Shown: positions 49,571-61,644 of the stretch, piece after piece | Layout of the letters: the number at the start of each line of letters is the position of its first letter | Numbering within the stretch: position 1 is the first letter of the stretch | From: Gorsachius magnificus | Taxonomy: Eukaryota; Chordata; Aves; Pelecaniformes; Ardeidae | DNA length: 64,000 nucleotides | NCBI GenBank assembly: GCA_034008185.1 | Contig: CM067086.1 | Location: 64,474,985-64,538,984, forward strand | Direction of reading: 5' to 3' | The notes under the pieces: model-generated | What the model was told of the DNA's origin: nothing | Databases searched by the model: none | What the model saw: only the letters and a program-made list of their open reading frames with translations | Translations under genes and position numbers: made by a program

Positions 49571-51189
49571 CTCTTAGATGGCCCAGAACCAAAACACTGA
49601 GTTCTCAGAATTTCTTCAATCTTTATTTAATTTTGGAGGAGGGACAGGAATTTGAACCTTGATCCATGTTTTGCAAAGGGTCCCTATTTGCAAGTGAGTC
49701 AGACTCCAGCTCCAGACCTACACACCCAAATGCTGGCACATTCACGGTTTGGACTGGGATCTGAATTTTTCAGCTTGCGCCTCACGCCGAGCTATGTTCA
49801 TTAAAGAGATTGAACTGTAGGCAGGGAGCTGTTAAACCACATTTCAGTGAAAGGTTTAAATTGGTGATACTTGCCCCAGCTCCACCTAACGGAGATGCAA
49901 AACTGAGGCACTGCCTCCGCGTATAGTGTGCAGATGCTCAGCCTAGGAGCATGCAGGATCTGCAGAGCTCCTCCAGTTCCGCTGCTCTTCCAAAAATGTA
50001 AACCCACCACAGTCCAGCTCTGTCGCTCAGCTCCTGGAGTCATGTGAAAGCCGCAGCCTTTGGTTCTTACTCAAATGCCATATAGCATTCGCTTAGCGGT
50101 TGCAGAGGGAAAGTGCAAAGGGAGTGAGCCCGGCATGCCGGGAGCCCGCTGGGGGATGCAGCCGAGGAAGGTGCCTGACAGCCAAGAGGGAGAGCCTCGG
50201 TCTGCCTCCGAGCTGTTGTTTCAAGCTTTCGGCAGGCTGAGAGGCAAACATCACCACATTGCTTTGTGTACATTTCCAAATGTTACTGCTTCCTCCAACA
50301 CTTTCTTTTTCCCCCCTTTTTTTTTTTTTTTAAATTTTGATTTGTTTATAGCAAAAGCTGAGATCCTCCAGAGCAAAGCAGCAGGCATCAGGAAAAGTGG
50401 CAAACAAATAAAGAAATCAAAATAGAAACATCTGGGCCCTGTGGCCAAATCCAAGCCCGCTTCCCATCTCACACCAGTGCCAGCTGCTTCCCAGTGCGTG
50501 GAGCTCGACTCTTCCCCTCTCTTGTTTTGGCAGGGGAGCTCCGGGGCTGCTGGCAGGGCAGAATAAAGATACGAAATAAAAGGCCAGACTCTGAAAACAA
50601 ATAGTCTGCCAATCGTCTGGGCAAGCAAGGGAAGTGGCACTCAGACATCTAAGGCAGCAGTAGGATACGAGAGCCCTCCCATAGGCATTGCCAATGGCCT
50701 GGAGGAGGAAGAAAATGAACCTGGTTAAAAAGAAAAGGCAGAATTCAAATAGCCACATCGTGGGCCTGACAGGAAGAGCATCACTGGAGGGTTTGCTTAT
50801 TAAATGGTTGCCAGAAGGACAAGAGGAGGAAGAAGCATCCAGCCAAGGGCTATAGGGCTCATAAGGAGGCTGTCACCTTGAGCAACAAAAGTCCCAGGGA
50901 ACCAGTGGGCCCTTCTTTGCTGATCACGGCAATGGGAACACCAGGAAAGTCAGAGCAGTTGGCATCGACAGACATCCAGAGAAACAGCTCTCATCCTTCC
51001 CAGGCAGCTAGACTCAGGGGGAGTCTGGCACAAAGGCTAAACATGAGACCGGTAATGAGGAGAGACAGGCATGTCAACTGCCTCGTGGGCAATACCTGCC
51101 TGAAACCTGCCCTGTTAATTGGCTTTCCGCTGTACCTGCTCTGAAACGAAGCACGTGGGCTGGAGACACTGAGCATCCTTCATTTGGGG

Positions 51190-51330
51190 TGGCAGATAAA
51201 GAGGCTGCAGTCAATTCCCCATTTTACTGAGCTGGAGGCAGAGATGGGGAGACAAGTCACCTGCCCAAGCAAAGACACAGAGATAAGCACAGAGCTGGCA
51301 CAGGCACAGGAATCTCACTAGCCACCATCT
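51190..51330 (-). repeat. MIR-like SINE fragment
   Basis: CCCCATTTTACTGAGCTGGA, then AGACAAGTCACCTGCCCAAG and AAGCACAGAGCTGGCACAGG match the complement of a MIR in the expected order. Confidence 0.55.
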
Positions 51331-54300
51331 GGCACTACTGCCGCAAGATCAGGCCCCTTCACACTCCTGGATGGCAGAGTTAAACAAGGATTCCTCCTGG
51401 GAAAGTTGGAAAACTTGAAGGAAAAAAACCAGAACAAAACACCACCACCTTGCAGCCCAGCAGCACTTTGAGAGCCTGTCACGCTCAGCCGGGCTCAGCC
51501 GCGTCACAGGGACGTGGTGCTGTCAGCTGCCTCTCGGCATTCGAGGTCGTGATGCCGAGGTGCACTGGCGCGGCAGATGATTTCCCAGCCTTTGCAAATG
51601 GACGACATCCTGGTGCAATGAGCTCTCAAAATTACCCCACTGCATTGCAAACCAAACAGACAAACAAAGCATCCCGCACCACTGTGATGAGGCAAGAGCT
51701 TTATCTTCTGTGGATGGGCATATGAAGGCACTAACCACAGCATATTTGAGAGAGTCACAGTGTTGGGAAGGACTGGATGGCAAGTGTTGGTGCAATAACA
51801 AGGGTTTGGCTCCTGGGTGTCGCTCATTGCCCTAGAGGCCATTCCCTGTCCTCTCCCTTCCTCCTCTGAAGCCAGAGCAAGATGAAAGGAGTGGATGGAC
51901 CCAGCCCAAGAACCACATCCAGACCGTAGGGTGCTGGCTCAATTGTGCTGGTCTTCTCAGACCTTTCCCACCACTCCCCAGATCACAGGTCATTTCCAAG
52001 TGGGTACGCCAACCCTAAATGCGGGTGCAACCCCAGGTTTACCACAGCAGGTGTTTTGCCAGCACTTCCAGCTTAATGCACAAAGAGCCATGCAAAGCAT
52101 GGAAACCTAGAGCCCTTGGAGAGCAGACGACGGCTGCAGCAGCCACCCTGGGAGATTTATGAGGGCAGAAAGCTCTTGGTTTCCCTGGTCACCCTCGGAG
52201 GATTTACAGCCCTGTGCATTGAGAGTGAACAAAGACCTGCTGTTCCTCATCAGAGACCTTATGATTCTGTCCATGGGGAGGAGACTTCAAACATAGATAA
52301 CCTTTGCAAGGAGAAATAGCCATTCCTGGATGTAACACAAGAGATAGGCAGAAAGAAAAGCATCCGCAGTGCTCTGGGAAATCTCAGAAAATTAAGCTGG
52401 GAGTTTGCATTATTTGTAAGGGTGGAGAAGAAAGGTTAGTCATGGGGCAGTGAGAGGAGGAAAGGGGGTTGGCAGCAGTTTGTTCATGTAAATTTGGCTT
52501 CTGGGCTGATGTGCTCTTGGATGCAATACAATTAAAAGTTGCTTCTGCACAGGACTCAAGTTCCAGTTTCTTCTTTCTACAGAGCACGTGGTGCCTTGAG
52601 GTCTGCACCAGTAGCCTTGGACTCCTGTTTCGAGTGGGCTACGCTCTTTGACATACAGATACAAGGCACCTACGGATGGTTTTTGGAGTACAAGGGCTGA
52701 TAAACTTTCAAAGGCTTCGCTGGAGCCTGTGCACTTTGCCCCTCTGTCTGCTGGGGCTCTGATCTCCCCGCAATCCAGAAGAGCGCTACCACCAATACTT
52801 TCTAAAAGACTTTGCTGCAGAGCCGTGACCTGTGTGGTTTTCTTCTCAGCTTGTTATCCAGCATTAAACAACTGGCATGAGACTTGCACCCAGCCGAAAT
52901 ACTTGATTCTGCTAATGGATCTGGCCATGAATCCCACACTGCTGTTTACTGTACCCTTTGTATTGGAGTCATCCATGAAGGAGAAAGGAGGGTAAACAGT
53001 AATTACTATGCAGGTTTCAAAGAGAAGTGCGTCCTCGCCTTTGGTTTCTGCTTTGTTTGTTTGGTGACATCTTCACAGGACGAAGTGGAGGTTTTTTTTC
53101 CTTAATCCTTAAATTAGCAGGGGAAGTATGAATTTGCTGTGATACTAATTGTCACATGTGTTTTGTTTTTTTTTTAAAAAAACCCAAACAAACAAAAAAA
53201 CCCAAAAACCAAACAGTAACACCATTCCTTGGGACTGAAGATGCTGCATCTCAGTAAATGGCTTCCTGGAGGAATATATCCACAAAGGAACAAATTCCCA
53301 TTCTAATTAAAAAGAAATCTCTGAGACAAGCTTTTCCGTGAAGGAAACAAAAAGGCAGAGCTGACACGTCTAATGCATATATTAACACTAAAGACATGGA
53401 AATTAATTGGATTTATTACTAGTCACAGCTGCAAAGATGGCTCATTTCTAAGTTTATTTTACAGAAAGTGGCGGGAGGAGTGGGATTTAATAGTCATCTC
53501 GGTTAAGCTAATGAGCCAAAACTAATGGTCTCTTCTTGTTTAGAGAGGCCCCAGTTCAGTGGAGCACCTAAGCACGTGTGCAGCTCTCACCGTGGTTTCC
53601 AAGGGATGCTCTGCATCTGCTGGAGTGTTTGTTGATGAGTAGGATGCTTACAGATGCTTACAGTCTGGGAGGGAGAGGAAGCATTTTTCTGAACAGGAGC
53701 CAAAATCAATGGGATGATCAGTTAGGATCATCCCACGTTACCATTTCTGTCCAGAAGAGAGGAAATTACTTTCTAGAGAAAAAAAAAGACAGTGAGAAAC
53801 TCAGTGTCATGAGGAGTTCCCCGCTGCCTTTAAGTCCTTAGCGTGAAAACAACAAAATCTCTCCCTGCACTTGCAGGTGCCGAAGTGCAACAGAGGGTCT
53901 GGCAGCTCTCACACCCTACGCACAGAGCACAGCCGGGACAGAGGTGACGGCACAAATACAGTGAAAATAATTGCATTTCAGTTACAAATCAAAAGTAAGT
54001 AAAGCCAGCCTGCCCACAAAGAGGATTTTTGACTGTGCTGGAAAGACAAGTGGATCCTGCAAGAAGGCTTGTTGCTGGAAGGGTTGGGGCTGGGCTTCCC
54101 GGGGTGACCGAGCTGCAGAAGGGACGTCCGTCCTTTTATTCCTCTCTCCCTCTCCTGTCTGCAGTCTCATCCTCTCCCTAGCCCAGCAGAGCACAATCTT
54201 TTTTCTTTTTTTTTCTTTTTCCTCAGGTTAGTTTTCTGCTATTATAAGAAGCCAAACCAGTTTTCCAAGGGGTCATATCCATTCCAAAAGAAAGCCATAG

Positions 54301-57300
54301 CTACCTTGTGAAGGCTCCGAGAAGTACACCACTGAGATGGGAAGCCAGGAGGAGCCCAGCTGCAGCTCACTACCGGCACTGATGTCCCGAAATCACAGCC
54401 CCTCACTTGTTTTCTAGGCTGTATCACTTGAAAGGATGCTGAAAAGGTGCCCAAAGGAGCTTTCAGAGATCCCTCCTCTCCTGTAGATGAAGAAAACCAG
54501 AAGGTGTTCAATGGGAAAGCTCACCATGGAAGTGGCAAGATGGGTGTCATTTGCAAAGCACTTATCTCGCCTCTCCACGAGAGGGTTTGGAGGATTTTGG
54601 TAGCTTCCTTCCCAAATCGGAAACCAATTTTCTGAGGCAAAGACAGGTGGCCTTAGGCAGGGAGGTGTTAGACTAACAACAAAAGGGAAAGGTGCAAAGA
54701 GGGAACAAATGGAAACTCATTTAGCACATAATGAAGGTGCTGAGAACAAAATTAATCAAAGCACCGAAGGAAGTGGAAGGAAATTCTTTCATCGCCTATC
54801 CACCAAAGGTAGGTCCTGGCTCATAAACAGGAATCACCACTGTACAGGCAAAAATTTGGCCTAGATGGAAAGATGGAAATGGTGGTGGGAAGCTGATTGG
54901 AGTGTTAAAATCATGGCTTTTAGGGAAGGCTGAAGTGGGGACAGGATGGAGAACTGTTAGAAATAGTATCATGAGCATCCAGGTCATTGGACTCAGTAGT
55001 AAATTAATCTGAAAATTGATGGCTCAATTGTCTAAACCAGAAAGCACTAAATAGACCAACCAGTATCTGCAGTGGAGCACAAAATCAAACCTGTGAACCA
55101 TCTGAACATCTCCCTGAGCAGCTGCCAAAGGCAAAGAGGGAAAAAGGGCCAGATTGTCACGGGGAAACTTCACATTGAGCGAATTCTGCAGGAAAGCTGC
55201 CTCCAGCGCCGAAACAGCCTCCGTATTTGTAAAGATGATGGTGATTATTTCCTATCTCAAAAGAACTCACACATCCAACAGGGGAGAATTGTACATTAGA
55301 CCTTTTTTCTTGGCAGATACAGAGAATTTGATCACAGGACTAAAAACGCACAGTAGCTGAGGTAGGAAGTGATTGCCACTTGAAAACATTTGTTACGTGC
55401 AGACAGAATAAAATCAAACCCAGTAAGATATTGCCCTGCTGCTCTCCCAGGCTGCTGTTACAAATCTGAAAACAATCATGAGCCAAATAAGTTCAGAGAA
55501 AGAATTTAAATAGAAAAAAAAAAAAACAAACCCAAGAATTATAACTGGGGAATATTGAAGAACGCTTCTCTGTACTGACCAAAAGCCACAATCCAACATC
55601 TGAGAGGCTATTACAGTGGTTAAAACAACAACCCCTCTTCACCAAGAGGAGAATACAAATATCCTCTATGAAACAAATGGGGAAAAGGGAAGCTGATGGC
55701 AGTGACTACAAATCGGAAGGTAGGATCTATAGATCATCCATATGGGAAACAAAAGGGCGCAAGAGGCAGGAGACAGCAAAGACGATTAGGGCAATTGCAG
55801 CATTTTTTTTTTTTTTTAAGTACAGGGAAACTTCTTGTTTTCCACATAGCGGGCAATAACCCTGCAGAAAAGGCAGCAACATAAAAGCAACATTTTTTGG
55901 TGTGTGCCTTTTGAGACCGGCCAGATGGTAAGGTTACGTCATACGGGGCTGATGACATACTTCTCGCTCGAGTGGTAACTAGGGTGATGGTTAGGCACAG
56001 GGTAGGTATTTTTAAATAAACAGGTTTGTACAACCTGCACCTAGGCAGAACTGTCCGTGCTAGGCTTTTACCTTGAAATTTCCCATTGCTGCTTTGTTGA
56101 CGTGAGCAACACTGGGAGTTTTCCTGCACAGGCATGGCCAAGAGGTGTGTTGGGTAAGAATGGGTAACGCAATGTCTAAAGCACTGGGAGTAGCCTTACA
56201 GTAAATCTCTCCCCTATCTCCACCAGTAGATACAAGCCAGTTGTACCATTGGCAAACAGATCTTTCCTGTCCTCATAAAGAGCAGCGGGGTTTGACTCCT
56301 GGATCCTGGAGATTAAATCTCATGAGGAGCCAGTGCTGTTGTTGCTGGATGCTGCCCTTGGAGCAGTGAGAAGGACCGGGGCATTGGGTGGGACAGGATC
56401 TGGCTGATGCTCCCCTACAGCTCCTGGGCTTGGGACTCACGGTGGGATCAAGTGTTTGCCTTTCCAGCTGGACACTCCCAAACCTGCTTCATCTGGATTT
56501 GTTAACAGAGATTGTTTATTGCAAAGCCGGTTTAGAAACGCCATATAAATAATCCCCAGCCTCTTCCCTGCTATTTAGCAGAGCTGCAGCCCTCCAGGGA
56601 GCTCCCAAAACATCCTCAGAGTTGCCGGAAGGGCAGAGTTAGTCACTGAAACCCTTTACTGATGGAGACAGAGCCAGAGGAAGGGTGAGCCTAGGACAGC
56701 TCGATGCTCACATGGCCGGGCTCGCTTCCAGGACAAGGCACTGCACTGCTCTCCACCTCCCTGTCCAAGCCCATGCTGACCGCCTTCCCACCGTAGGTAA
56801 GGCAGATCTTCTTGTCAAGATGGGGGGACTGACTGATGCTTTGTGGCACTGCTGTGTGACGATGGCCATCCTGCTATTGACCCACAAAGCTGTTCCCATA
56901 TCCACTGCAGCTGCATGGAAATCAGCCTATGTAAACATATCCCATGGGCCACTGTTGGCTCAAGAGTCAATAGCTGAGCCACCCCACTCATGGTACAGAT
57001 GCAGAGGCGTGCACCAGTTGGTATCTTCAGCTTCAACGGTGTTCAACATTGTCTTAAGAAAGAAGCAAATCTACGGAGAGTGGCTCAGATCTGCTGTATT
57101 TGTGCAGCCGTGGTGAGACAAGTCTCTAAACAACATCCATACACACCCACCTCCACTTTCCCAGAAAACGTGTGTTATGCCACTACAAAAAAACCCCCCT
57201 CAGTTATTAACCATTAATGAAAGCATTCTCCCGAGAGGTGGGAAGGAACAGGAAAGCCAATGAGCCCAGCCCAGCTTACCAGAGCCAGAGATGTGGGGCG

Positions 57301-60300
57301 TGCAGTGCCAAGCAGTGATTGATGCAATGTGAGTAGTCCTGAGCCAGTAAAGTTTAGAAGAGACCTGGCCTGCTGAAAGAGGAGTTTAAATCTCATCGGC
57401 ATATAGCTAGGGCCTGGCTGAAAACTTTAGGACAAAAAGCAAAGAGCAAAGCTACATACCTTGAGTCCACCATGAACCCCACCATGCTCCCGGGTGCCAC
57501 TGGCTACAGTATATCAGTTCTTAATAATATGGCTGTTATTTAGCAAGGGAACAAGTCAATGGAATAATATACTCCGGATTCATTACTGTCAGCTCACTCA
57601 GAATTGTGTGTATTAATGACCAGATTATATCTGTTTATATAATACAAATTACCACAGAGCAACTGCCGGCATTGAAGCGCTCCTTGTCTGTTTGACAGAC
57701 ATAAATAATGGAGGAGCTCACGCTGCATTTGGCACACATGACTAACCTCTTATCCCGGGCACCCCGGTGCAGGCTGGAGAAATGTCTCGGGTTTCAAATT
57801 CCTCACTCCAGCTGTCATTAGCCTCGCAAAGCGTTAGCGAATCAGCAGCTAATTGATGTCCTTGTTGGACATTATTTTATTAGTCAGGCCTGGTGAGCAT
57901 CAAGTGGAATTTTAATGCCCTTCTATCCTTGGGTCCGCATGGCCGTAAGGGTTAAGGCTTGTAAATAATTAACTGTGCTCTAAGAGCAATTTTAGGAAGA
58001 GACAAGTAAGTAAGCCTGTGGGTCAAGACTGGCCCTGGTGTTGCGACCAATGTAGGCTCCTGGCAGGGATGAGCTGAGTTCTCCATGGAGTGGAAGGAAC
58101 AGCCCAGACCTCAGTCCCCCAGCAATGGTGGTTCACAGCATGGTTTATCGACCAAGTCTAGGGTTCACATCATCCTTGAGTGTGGATGGTCCTCAGGGCA
58201 GCCGCCATGGAGAAAAGGGGAGAAGCAGGAGGTTGCAAATAGCCTTGAGAGAAGGTTCAAATGAAGCTCAAGGGAGAAGGCTGTGCCACGCTGCCCGGTG
58301 CTCGTTGCTGCACCAAAAATACAACAGTGCATCAAGCTGTCCCCAACACGTGGTGAGGAATAAAGGATTTTCACAACCCGCTGTGAGCTTCTGGCTTGTC
58401 TGAAAACCCACGTGCCGGGTCACGGAGGGGTTGGGGCTTAATGGCTGTGTCGCTCATCAGTCGGGGCACCGAGCGGCGACCCCGTGCTGGTCCTGAGCTC
58501 CTTTCAGCAGCGAGATGGCAGCTGGGGGACCCAGGGTGAAATCAAACCTCTCTGTGAGCGTGGGGAAGAAGGTTTTGGTTTGACAGTCTGCATGCAGAGC
58601 ATGTTGCTTGGGAAACGCTAGCCTTTTTGCTTCTACTTTTTGCTTTAAAACCTGAAAATGAGCATAGAGTTGTAAATTAAGGGCAAAAATTATTTTTTCT
58701 CGGGTTGGAATAAAATTTGGGGAATGTTTTCCTTTTTAAAATTTCAGCACTTTTTTTTTTTTCCCTTTTTGTTTTTTAATAGCACTGGGAAGTCCACCAT
58801 AAACCCAGACCTCCCAGGCTCACAGCTGGTGGATGCCCTCGGTACCATCATCCCCTGCTGATCTCCTAGAACGTCTCCCCTTCCTTTCCCTCCTCTCCCC
58901 ATCTCTCTGTAACTCCTCTGGGGCAGGACTCCTCTCTTCCTACATGAGAATTCTGTATTTGTTCTCAAATGGAGCCTCTGAGGCAATAGCGCAATGCAAA
59001 AAAATAAATAGTTTAAAATAAAACCTTCATCAGTCTCAGGAGATCCTTACTCCAGCCCTGCTTACGGGCTTTCCAGGAGCTGAGTAAAAATGAACAGAGA
59101 AACTTGGGCACACCAGGCTATTCATACATTAGGCAATAATTATAATGTATATTAACTGCCTGGGTGTTGAAAGAGTCCCAGCATGAGATTGCTTCTCTAA
59201 TAGGAGACAGAAGTGATAAAAGACAGTAATAGATTGCCTTTCAGATGTGGAATTAAAAGCAGCAACTCATTAGATTATTTTTTTTCACAGCCTCTAATCG
59301 CAAGTAGTTTCTTTTCAAGTCAGATTTCCATTTCCAAGGCTAAGCCCAGCAACACAAACAGAAATTAAAGAGGCAGGGGGGGTCCTATTCTGACCTCCCC
59401 GGCATCACAGGAATGGGGAGTAACCGCGCTTGGCTCAGCAGGTCTGCCCAGCCAGAGCAGGAGCCCAGGAGCCAGCCCACCTAGGCAGGCTTCTGAAGAG
59501 ACGATCATCAAAAGATCAGGATTTGGCAGCTTTTTATTTTATTTTATTTTTTTTACTGCTAGCTGCAGCCACTAAATTTCCTTTTTAAAGAGATAGGCTA
59601 GGAGATAAAGCGTTTGAATTAGAGCAATCAAACAAAAAATGAAGTTACTTCAAAGCAGTGGCGGAGATTCTTAAAAACTGACATTTCTACTTACTGATCC
59701 AGTTTGTCTCTAGCAAGGAATGCTTTCCAGACAATTTTGGCTGCTGTTTTTAAAAGAAAAGTATAGAAGGCAGGAGAAGAAAAAGCTGAATTTTAGCTGA
59801 GCTGGGAAGCACAGTAAATAACATTCATTAGGTTCTCCTGGACAGTTTTAATGACTCAGAGGTTTAAATCATTCATTCAACATCTTTACGGGCCAAACTA
59901 TAGCAGGGTTTCAAACTCAACCCCTTTGGCAGGAGCTGCATAATCCATAAAACAGTTGAAGGGGGGAGTACAGGGGAGAGGAAAGGAAGTATAAAATCAG
60001 GCTGGGAATGGTGCTGCTGGTCCAGTTTCATCTAAATCAGCCGCAAAGCCCGTCTTTATCTGTATTGATGGCACCTAAAAATAACGGAGTCCGGAGCACG
60101 TCCGTCTCCCCACCCCCAGAGCCAGGGCCAGCACAACCACGTGAAGGTTTCCACTGCCAGCGCTCCCAGAGACCCCAAGCACGGGTTAACCAGGTTTCAC
60201 CGCCCGCATTTATAGTAGCCGAGCTCTTAAACACAGATGGTGATTTGGATCCAGCAGCACAAAAGCTGCATTTTTTTCCACTGTGCTGTCCACCTACCCT

Positions 60301-61237
60301 GGGCGGGAAATAAGCTCTGCAGCAGATGAGAGTTTTCACAAGATTCATGCGCAAAGCCAGGCCTGGGGTTTAGAGCTAGTTTCAGTCTCCCAGAATGGCA
60401 CGGTCCGTGTCCCTTGGGAGCAATCTTGCTGTGTCCTCCCAAGTGGGGCGCAAACACTGTTAGTCCTGGCAAGCAGGGGGCTCAGGCAGCTGGGACTTGT
60501 CTGTGCCCTGATGCTGCTCCTGGGGAACTGGGGGAGTTGAAGGCAAAGCCCTGCCACTTGGTCACGGCTCTCCTCGAGGAGTGTGAGGACGTGGGGAGCA
60601 GCCGGGAGCTTTTCTGGAGCCCAGGGGCTGGTTTTGGGTGCACCCCCAGGGGACGTAGCCAAAGCCATGTTCTGGGAAGTCCATCCCCTTGCCCAGCTCC
60701 ACGAGGTTGAGGTTGGTTATGGTGCTTTATCCTGCCCGTAGCATGCTCTGATGCCAGCTGAAGGGAGTTTTCAGGACAGTTTAGTGCTTGAACAGGCGGA
60801 AGCGTGAAGCCCCTACCCACAGCCCAGCATGGCCGTCATCCACAGGAACCCTTCTGGCCGATGGATAACGTGAGCTCATGTGGCCCAGACCTCACGGAGG
60901 CGCCAAGGAGTGATAGGGACCAAGTGACACTGGCTCTGGCTTGTGGAGCTACAGTGGCACAGCTGACCCATGGCAACCCCCGGACCCCAGCAGTGCCGGC
61001 GCAGGGGGGCGAAGGGTTGGTGTCCTGAGGGAGAGACAGACTTGGAGCAACCAGGCTGTGCTGCTCCCCGGAAAGGGATTGCTCCCACAAAGCCCATTGC
61101 ACCGCCCGGCAGGGAGGGAGTGGGGAGAGGGCGGCGTCTGGCAGCCGGGAAGGATGGAGAAATGGTGGTGGGGCGTTACAGGCAGTGCCCGTTGGCTCAG
61201 GGGCTGGTTACAGGCATCTCTCATTTGACTGGAGCAT
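51331..61237. other. Long non-coding stretch with enhancer-like segments
   Basis: Includes a T/A then CCCAAA/CAAA low-complexity patch (53160-53215), poly-T at 55803-55818 and 58751-58762, and AT-rich patches at 53.36-53.52, 57.48-57.99 and 59.1-59.3 kb. No gene was supported. Confidence 0.6.
53545..53582. repeat. Possible MITE-like arm fragment
   Basis: GGCCCCAGTTCAGTGGAGCA followed by CCTAAGCACGTGTG matches one arm of the same palindromic family (GGCCCTGATTCAGCAAAGCA then CTTAAGCACATG). Only one arm is present. Confidence 0.35.
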
Positions 61238-61644
61238 CTACCCTGTGAGGAAAGGCTGAGAGAGTTGGGCTTGTTTAGCCTGAAGAAGAGAAGACTGAGA
61301 GGGGACCTCATCAATACATACAAATATCTTAAAGGCGGAAGTCACGAGGACGGAGCCAGACTCTTTGCAGTGGTGTCCAGCGCCAGGACAAGGGGAAATG
61401 GGCACAAACTGAGACATAAGATGTTCCAGTTGAATATGAGGAAAAACTTCTATACTCTGAGGGTGACAGAGCATTGGAACAGGCTGCCTAGGGGTGTGTG
61501 GAGTCTCCTTCTCTGGAGATATTCAAACCCCACTTGGACGACGCCCTGTGTAACATGCTCTAGGAGAACCTGCTTTAGCAGGAGGGTTGGACGGGTGGTC
61601 TCCTGAGGTCCCTTCCAACCCTTGCCATTCTGTGATTCTGTGAT
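61238..61644 (+). mobile_element. 5'-truncated CR1 LINE
   Basis: Begins in the reverse-transcriptase C-terminal coding region ([20 protein letters not shown]) and passes [20 protein letters not shown]. It then shares the CTTCTCTGGAGATATTCAAA and TAGGAGAACCTGCTTTAGCA 3' region with the copy at 12.2 kb and ends ATTCTGTGATTCTGTGAT. The coding remnant is frame-shifted before its end. Confidence 0.95.

Noticed and set aside
50251..50758. Overlapping minus-strand frames with hydrophobic ends
   Set aside because: They run across a poly-T/poly-A patch with low-complexity Lys/Phe runs and have no family match.
61265..61606. 113-codon open frame as a gene
   Set aside because: CR1 remnant with a frameshift before its end.
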